DNA from: Olsenella timonensis
Lineage (GTDB): Bacteria > Actinomycetota > Coriobacteriia > Coriobacteriales > Atopobiaceae
Length of the DNA stretch: 64,000 nucleotides
Reading direction: 5' to 3'
Assembly (NCBI RefSeq): GCF_900119915.1
Contig: NZ_LT635455.1
Location: 496,001-560,000 of the forward strand
Shown: piece after piece, positions 60,104 through 64,000 of the stretch
How the letters are laid out: every line of letters begins with the position of its first letter
How positions within the stretch are numbered: position 1 is the stretch's first letter
Notes under the pieces: model-generated
The model's input: the letters and a program-made list of their open reading frames with translations, nothing else
The model's database searches: none
What the model was told of the DNA's origin: nothing
Translations under genes and position numbers: made by a program

Positions 60104-60862
60104 ATGAGGGCACGGGAGAGGCACGCCCTGGAGGGGGCGCTGCGGGACCACTACCGAGCGGGAGAGGCGGTCGGGGCCGCGCCGCGAGCGCTCGTCGAGG
60201 CGGTCGCGCGCGAGCTGGCGCGTCCCGTGCGGCCGGGGCCGCTCGAGGTCGTCGCCGCCCAGGTGCGTCGCATCGGGGCCGCGGCGTGGGTGCTCCACGG
60301 GGCGCTCGTCCTTGTCGTCGCCGTGCTCGCGCTCTCGGGGGCACCCGTCGACTCCGCGGTGGGCGCGGTCGGGGCGGCCCTCGCGCTCGCCTCGCTCACG
60401 GAGGTGACGCGCTCGCGCTCCAGCGGGATGGTGGAGCTCGAAGCCGCGTGCGCGGTCAACGCCCAGGCCGTCGCGTGCGCCCGCGCGCTCGTGCTGGGCT
60501 GCGCGGACGCCCTCGCCCTGCTCGCGCTCTCCCTCGCCTCCGTGGGCGGGCCGGGTGCCTGGACGGCCCTCGCCCAGGCCCTCGCTCCCTACCTCGCGGC
60601 ATTCGGGGCCGGGCTCCTCGCCGCGCGGAGGGTCGCGTCCGCGGACGCGACCACGGCCGCCGTCGTGGCGGCGGTGGGGGTCTGCGCCGCCTGCGTTGCC
60701 CTGCGGGGGCTCTGCCCGGCGGCCTTTGCCCCGGCATCGGCGCTCGCCTGGTGGCTCGCCGCTGCCCTCGCGCTCGCCTTCGCCGCCCTCGAGGCGCGCT
60801 CCTGGCTCCGTGCCGCCGAGTCCGCCTTCGCCGACGCGCCCCTCGGCGCGGCATCGCTCTGA
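60104..60862 (+). CDS. Membrane protein in anti-sigma position
   Basis: 252 residues; start one base after the sigma factor stop region. A soluble N-terminal segment of about 55 residues precedes about six spans. Position after an ECF factor and a cytoplasmic N-terminus suggest a membrane anti-sigma factor or regulator. No zinc-binding anti-sigma motif (HxxxCxxC) is present, so this is inference. Confidence 0.6.
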   Translation: MRARERHALEGALRDHYRAGEAVGAAPRALVEAVARELARPVRPGPLEVVAAQVRRIGAAAWVLHGALVLVVAVLALSGAPVDSAVGAVGAALALASLTEVTRSRSSGMVELEAACAVNAQAVACARALVLGCADALALLALSLASVGGPGAWTALAQALAPYLAAFGAGLLAARRVASADATTAAVVAAVGVCAACVALRGLCPAAFAPASALAWWLAAALALAFAALEARSWLRAAESAFADAPLGAASL

Positions 60863-60886
60863 CCCAGGACCGAAGGGAGAACGACG

Positions 60887-61819
60887 ATGGAACTGACGCT
60901 CGACCGGCTGACCCGCGAGTTCGGGCCCAAGATCGCCGTGGACCGCGTGAGCGCAACGCTCGCGCCCGGCGTCTACGGCCTGCTCGGGGCCAACGGCGCA
61001 GGCAAGACCACGCTCATGCGGATGGTGTGCGGCGTGCTACGCCCCACCTCCGGCGAGGTGCGCTACGACGGAGCGCCCGTCGAGCGCATGGGCGACGCCT
61101 ACCGCGCGCTTCTCGGCTATCTGCCGCAGGACTTTGGCTACTACCCCGAGTTCACGGCGCTCGACTTCATGGAGTACATGGCGGCCCTCAAGGGGCTGTC
61201 GCGAGGGGACGCGCGAGACCGCTCGCTCGCGCTGCTCGACCGCGTGGGGCTCGCCGGCGAGGAGCGCCGCCGCATCCGGACCTTCTCCGGCGGCATGCGC
61301 CAGCGCCTCGGCATCGCGCAGGCCGTCCTCAACGACCCCGAGGTCCTCGTGCTCGACGAGCCCACGGCGGGCCTCGACCCCAAGGAGCGCGTGCGCTTCC
61401 GCAACCTCATCGCCGGCTTCGCGCGCGACAAGATCGTCCTGCTCTCCACCCACATCGTCTCCGACGTGGAGCACATCGCGGACGAGATCCTCGTGATGCG
61501 CGCGGGCGCCGTGGTGCTCTCGGGGCCGCCGGCTGAGCTCGTGGCCGAGGCCGAGGGCAAGGTCTGGGAGGCCACGGTTCCCGCCGAGCGGGCCGAGGAG
61601 CTCGAGGCCGCGCTCACGGTGGGCAACGTCCGCCACGCGGAGGGCGGTCACGTGCTTTTGCGCTACGTGGCCGACGAGCCGCAGGTGCCGGGCTCGGCGC
61701 CGGTGGAGCCCACGCTCGAGGACCTGTACCTGTATCTGTTCCGCGACGGTGCGGCTGCCGGGGCCGGTGCCCCGCGCGCCTCCCGCGGCGCCCACTTCAA
61801 GGAGGACCGCCATGGCTAG
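60887..61819 (+). CDS. ABC transporter ATP-binding protein
   Basis: 310 residues. Walker A GANGAGKTT (about 34-42), Q-loop LPQDFGYYPEFTALDFMEYM, signature FSGGMRQR, Walker B VLVLDEPTAGLD and switch STHIVSDVEHI. Resembles ATPases of ABC-2 exporters controlled by ECF factors. Overlaps the permease by 8 nt. Confidence 0.9.
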   Translation: MELTLDRLTREFGPKIAVDRVSATLAPGVYGLLGANGAGKTTLMRMVCGVLRPTSGEVRYDGAPVERMGDAYRALLGYLPQDFGYYPEFTALDFMEYMAALKGLSRGDARDRSLALLDRVGLAGEERRRIRTFSGGMRQRLGIAQAVLNDPEVLVLDEPTAGLDPKERVRFRNLIAGFARDKIVLLSTHIVSDVEHIADEILVMRAGAVVLSGPPAELVAEAEGKVWEATVPAERAEELEAALTVGNVRHAEGGHVLLRYVADEPQVPGSAPVEPTLEDLYLYLFRDGAAAGAGAPRASRGAHFKEDRHG

Positions 61820-63077
61820 GCTCATCCTGTTCGAGCTCAAGAAGATGCTCTCCCGCCGTGTGGCGCTCGCGGCCAATATTGGCGTGGCCGTGTTCCTCGT
61901 GGGAATCATGGCGCTCAACGTGGTGCAGAACAAGACGGCGAACGCCCACGGCCAGATCGTCTCCGGCACCGAGGCCATCGCGGTGGCGCGCGCGGAGGCC
62001 GAGAAGTACGCCGGGCCGGTGAGCGCCGAGCGCGCCGCGCAGGACATCGCCGCCTACCAGGAGCGGCTCTTCGCGCGCATCGACCGCGACGAGGTGACCC
62101 AGATGACGGGCTCGGCCGTCTACGACCTCATGTTCCAGAGCTTCTCCGACGAGGAGGTCTACGAGCTCTACAACCCGTACTGGAGCTGGCTGCTGAGGCC
62201 GTGGCGCGTCTCGGGCGAGGAGCCGGCCCAGACGGCGGCGCGCGTGACGCCCGAGATGGCGGCGGACTGGTACGGCGCGGTGGCTAAGCTTACCCAGCAG
62301 GCGCTCGACGACGGCCAGGGTGGCATGTGGGAATACTCCGAGGCGGAGCGCGCCTACTGGACGGACCTGCGCGCTGGGATGCCGACGCCCGTTACCTACG
62401 GCTACTCGGGCGGCTGGGACAACGTCGTCAACTGCGCGGCGTTTCTCGTCTTTGCGATCCTGGCGGTCTGCGTGACGCTGGCGCCCACGTTCTCCTTCGA
62501 GTATGGCTCCGGCGCGGATGCGGTGGTGCTCGCCACCCGGCGCGGGCGCTCGTCGCTCGTGGTGGCCAAGGTCGTGGCGGCGCTTGCCTACGCCACGGCG
62601 TACTTCGCGCTCTGCGCGGCCGTCATCGTGGGCGTATCGCTTGCCTTCTACGGGGCGGACGGCTTCGGGCTCTCCATCCAGAGCATGGCGCTCTCCTCGC
62701 CCTACCCGCTCACGGCGGGCCAGGCCGCGCTCGCATGCGTGGGCCTCATGTACGCCGCGTGCATGGGCTTTGCGTGCCTCACGCTCGCTCTGTCCTCGCG
62801 CACCCGCTCTACGCTCGCGGTCTTCTTGACAGATGTGGTGCTCGTGCTGCTCACGGGGCTCGTGCCCTCCGCCGGTGTGGGCGTCCTCGAGCGCGCGCTC
62901 GCGCTCTTCCCGCTCAACTTTGCCAACTTCAGCGTGCCCTTCTCGGCGCTCGAGTCCTACCCGCTGGGGCCGGTCGTGCTCGACGTCATCAGCATGGTGC
63001 TTCTCGTCTACGCGGCGCTCGTGCTCGTGGCGACCCCGGTGGCCGCGGTCTCCTTCCGCCGGCACCAGGTGGCGTAG
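61812..63077 (+). CDS. ABC transporter permease
   Basis: 421 residues from ATG 61812 behind AAGGAGGACC. One N-terminal span (ALAANIGVAVFLVGIMALNV), a large external loop (about 40-220), then about five spans, the ABC-2 layout. FSFEYGSGADAVVLATRRGR is the usual loop after span 2. Substrate unknown. Confidence 0.85.
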   Translation: MARLILFELKKMLSRRVALAANIGVAVFLVGIMALNVVQNKTANAHGQIVSGTEAIAVARAEAEKYAGPVSAERAAQDIAAYQERLFARIDRDEVTQMTGSAVYDLMFQSFSDEEVYELYNPYWSWLLRPWRVSGEEPAQTAARVTPEMAADWYGAVAKLTQQALDDGQGGMWEYSEAERAYWTDLRAGMPTPVTYGYSGGWDNVVNCAAFLVFAILAVCVTLAPTFSFEYGSGADAVVLATRRGRSSLVVAKVVAALAYATAYFALCAAVIVGVSLAFYGADGFGLSIQSMALSSPYPLTAGQAALACVGLMYAACMGFACLTLALSSRTRSTLAVFLTDVVLVLLTGLVPSAGVGVLERALALFPLNFANFSVPFSALESYPLGPVVLDVISMVLLVYAALVLVATPVAAVSFRRHQVA

Positions 63078-63081
63078 GAAA

Positions 63082-63113
63082 GACCCAAAAAGAGACGGGC
63101 CTCTTTTTGGGTC
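63082..63113 (+). terminator. Intrinsic terminator of the ABC operon
   Basis: GACCCAAAAAGAG and CTCTTTTTGGGTC around ACGGGC, followed by AGTTTTA. It separates two convergent operons. Confidence 0.75.
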
Positions 63114-63158
63114 AGTTTTACCCTATGTGACGCTATGCATTTCTATAATGCGCGCATG

Positions 63159-63999
63159 TCAGCGCGATTGCTCCATGGCGAGGAAGTGCTCGTAGGCGCC
63201 GATGAGGTTGGCATCGTTGAAGAACCGGCACGCCACGATGTCCGTCTCGGGGAAGGCGTTGTCGAACGAGGCGTTGAAGCGCCGGTGTGCGTCCCTCACG
63301 CCCTCCACGAAGAGCGGGTTCTGGCTGATGCCGCCGCCGAGGCAGACGCGCTCGGGGTCGAGCCAGCACTGGATGTTGTGAATCTGAAGGGCAATCTCGT
63401 CGCACACCCGATGGAACACGCTGGCGACGACCTCGTCCCCGCCCTCGAGCCAGCCGAAGAGTTGTCGTCCGTCGCAGCCGTCGATCCCCTTCGCTTGGGC
63501 AACGCGCTCGCATAGGGACTTCGTCGAGCAGGCAGACGACCAGAACCGGTCGTTCGCGATGGGGTCCCCGGGATTCTCGGGCCAAGCGGTGAGGACCTTC
63601 GATGCCTCGCCGGCAAAGAGGTGCGCACCCCGCAGGACCTTGCCGCCGGCGACGACTCCGCCGCCGATGCCCGTCCCGAACGCGAGCACCACGCCGCAGT
63701 CGACGCCCTGTAGATTGCCACGGGTGAGCTCGGCGATCGCCGAGCAGCGCGCGTCGTTCTCGACTTCGATCGTGAGGCCAAAGCGCCTCTCCCACTCCGT
63801 CACGTCGACGCCGTAGTTGTAGAGCAGCGCGCCGCCCGTCCGGACGTACTTCCGGCGCGCGTCGATCTCTCCGGGCATGGAGAGGGCCAGGCCCTCGACG
63901 TCGCCCATGCGGGCGAGGATGCCCTCGATGGCCTCGAGGAACGGCTCGGGGTCGTGACTCTCCCCGTCGGGGGTGGGCACCTCCCCCTTGCCCTCGAGG
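63159..63999 (-). CDS. ROK-family protein (5' partial)
   Basis: 280 visible codons of a ROK sugar kinase or regulator; the frame stays open to the right edge (LEGKGEVPTP precedes). ALSMPGEIDARR, YNYGVDVTEWE, VENDARCSAIAELTRGN, VVLAFGTGIGGGVVAGGKVL and CLGGGISQNPLF match the ROK fold. The N-terminal ATP-binding DxGGT lies outside. The usual zinc CxCGxxGC motif is not seen, as in some glucokinase-like members. Probable sugar kinase. Confidence 0.85.
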   Translation of the reverse strand, partial: LEGKGEVPTPDGESHDPEPFLEAIEGILARMGDVEGLALSMPGEIDARRKYVRTGGALLYNYGVDVTEWERRFGLTIEVENDARCSAIAELTRGNLQGVDCGVVLAFGTGIGGGVVAGGKVLRGAHLFAGEASKVLTAWPENPGDPIANDRFWSSACSTKSLCERVAQAKGIDGCDGRQLFGWLEGGDEVVASVFHRVCDEIALQIHNIQCWLDPERVCLGGGISQNPLFVEGVRDAHRRFNASFDNAFPETDIVACRFFNDANLIGAYEHFLAMEQSR

Positions 64000-64000
64000 C

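Overview
The window is high-GC DNA with densely packed, often overlapping genes (ATGA start/stop junctions), GTG and TTG starts behind strong GGAGG-type ribosome binding sites, and gene families typical of anaerobic gut or oral Actinomycetota. Gene content and the short intergenic palindromes point to class Coriobacteriia, something like Olsenella or another Atopobiaceae relative. This placement is an inference from content, not from a marker gene. No rRNA or tRNA gene was seen.

Region 1 (1-15.5 kb) is an accessory and defence island with locally lower GC and many broken genes. It holds McrB (cut by the window edge), McrC and a third coupled nuclease-like protein, then a frameshifted ADP-ribosylglycohydrolase and a decayed RelB/PIN toxin-antitoxin pair. 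Next come a macro-domain protein with an extra C-terminal domain, a VWA protein and an XRE regulator. A truncated DUF234-type ATPase, a TIGR04141/DUF6119-like protein, a DUF4268-like scar, two putative restriction-type proteins and a HIRAN protein follow. The island ends with a metallo-beta-lactamase-fold protein overlapping an intact ADP-ribosylglycohydrolase, and scars of an ATPase and an exonuclease.

Region 2 (15.6-20.1 kb) is more ordinary: a HAD phosphatase, small membrane proteins, BioY and a double SUKH (SMI1/KNR4) protein.

Region 3 (20.2-42.2 kb) is a selenium- and molybdenum-linked catabolic and cofactor region. First comes ygeX-ygeY-ygeW-carbamate kinase, a ModE-like HTH fused to a MobA/MocA-like nucleotidyltransferase, a hydantoinase and RidA. 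After a deletion scar, an SDR and an AraC regulator come yqeC, yedF, a DUF3343 carrier and a cysteine desulfurase. A contiguous operon follows: YqeB-XdhC fusion, modA, modB, modC, moaA, moaC-MOSC fusion, a molybdopterin-binding protein and mogA/moaB. Two matching dyads (GCGTTATA-N10-TATAACGC type) sit at the yqeC/yedF divergent promoter and before the YqeB-XdhC/mod operon, which suggests ModE-like control. The molybdenum hydroxylase that these genes should mature is not in the window.

Region 4 (42.2-64 kb) is rich in transporters. It has a GntR-controlled ABC-2 exporter with two tandem paralogous permeases and a 27-residue membrane peptide. An AraC regulator then diverges from two pairs of fused ABC exporters (YbtPQ/IrtAB-like and CydDC-like) with two small accessory proteins. 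A segment of about 3.07 kb carrying a membrane protein, an AbiE toxin-antitoxin system and an ABC-transporter scar is bounded by 28-nt direct repeats matching the 3' end of the AlkD-type gene. Last come the AlkD-type gene, an ECF sigma factor with a membrane protein and an ABC exporter, and a ROK-family protein cut by the right edge.
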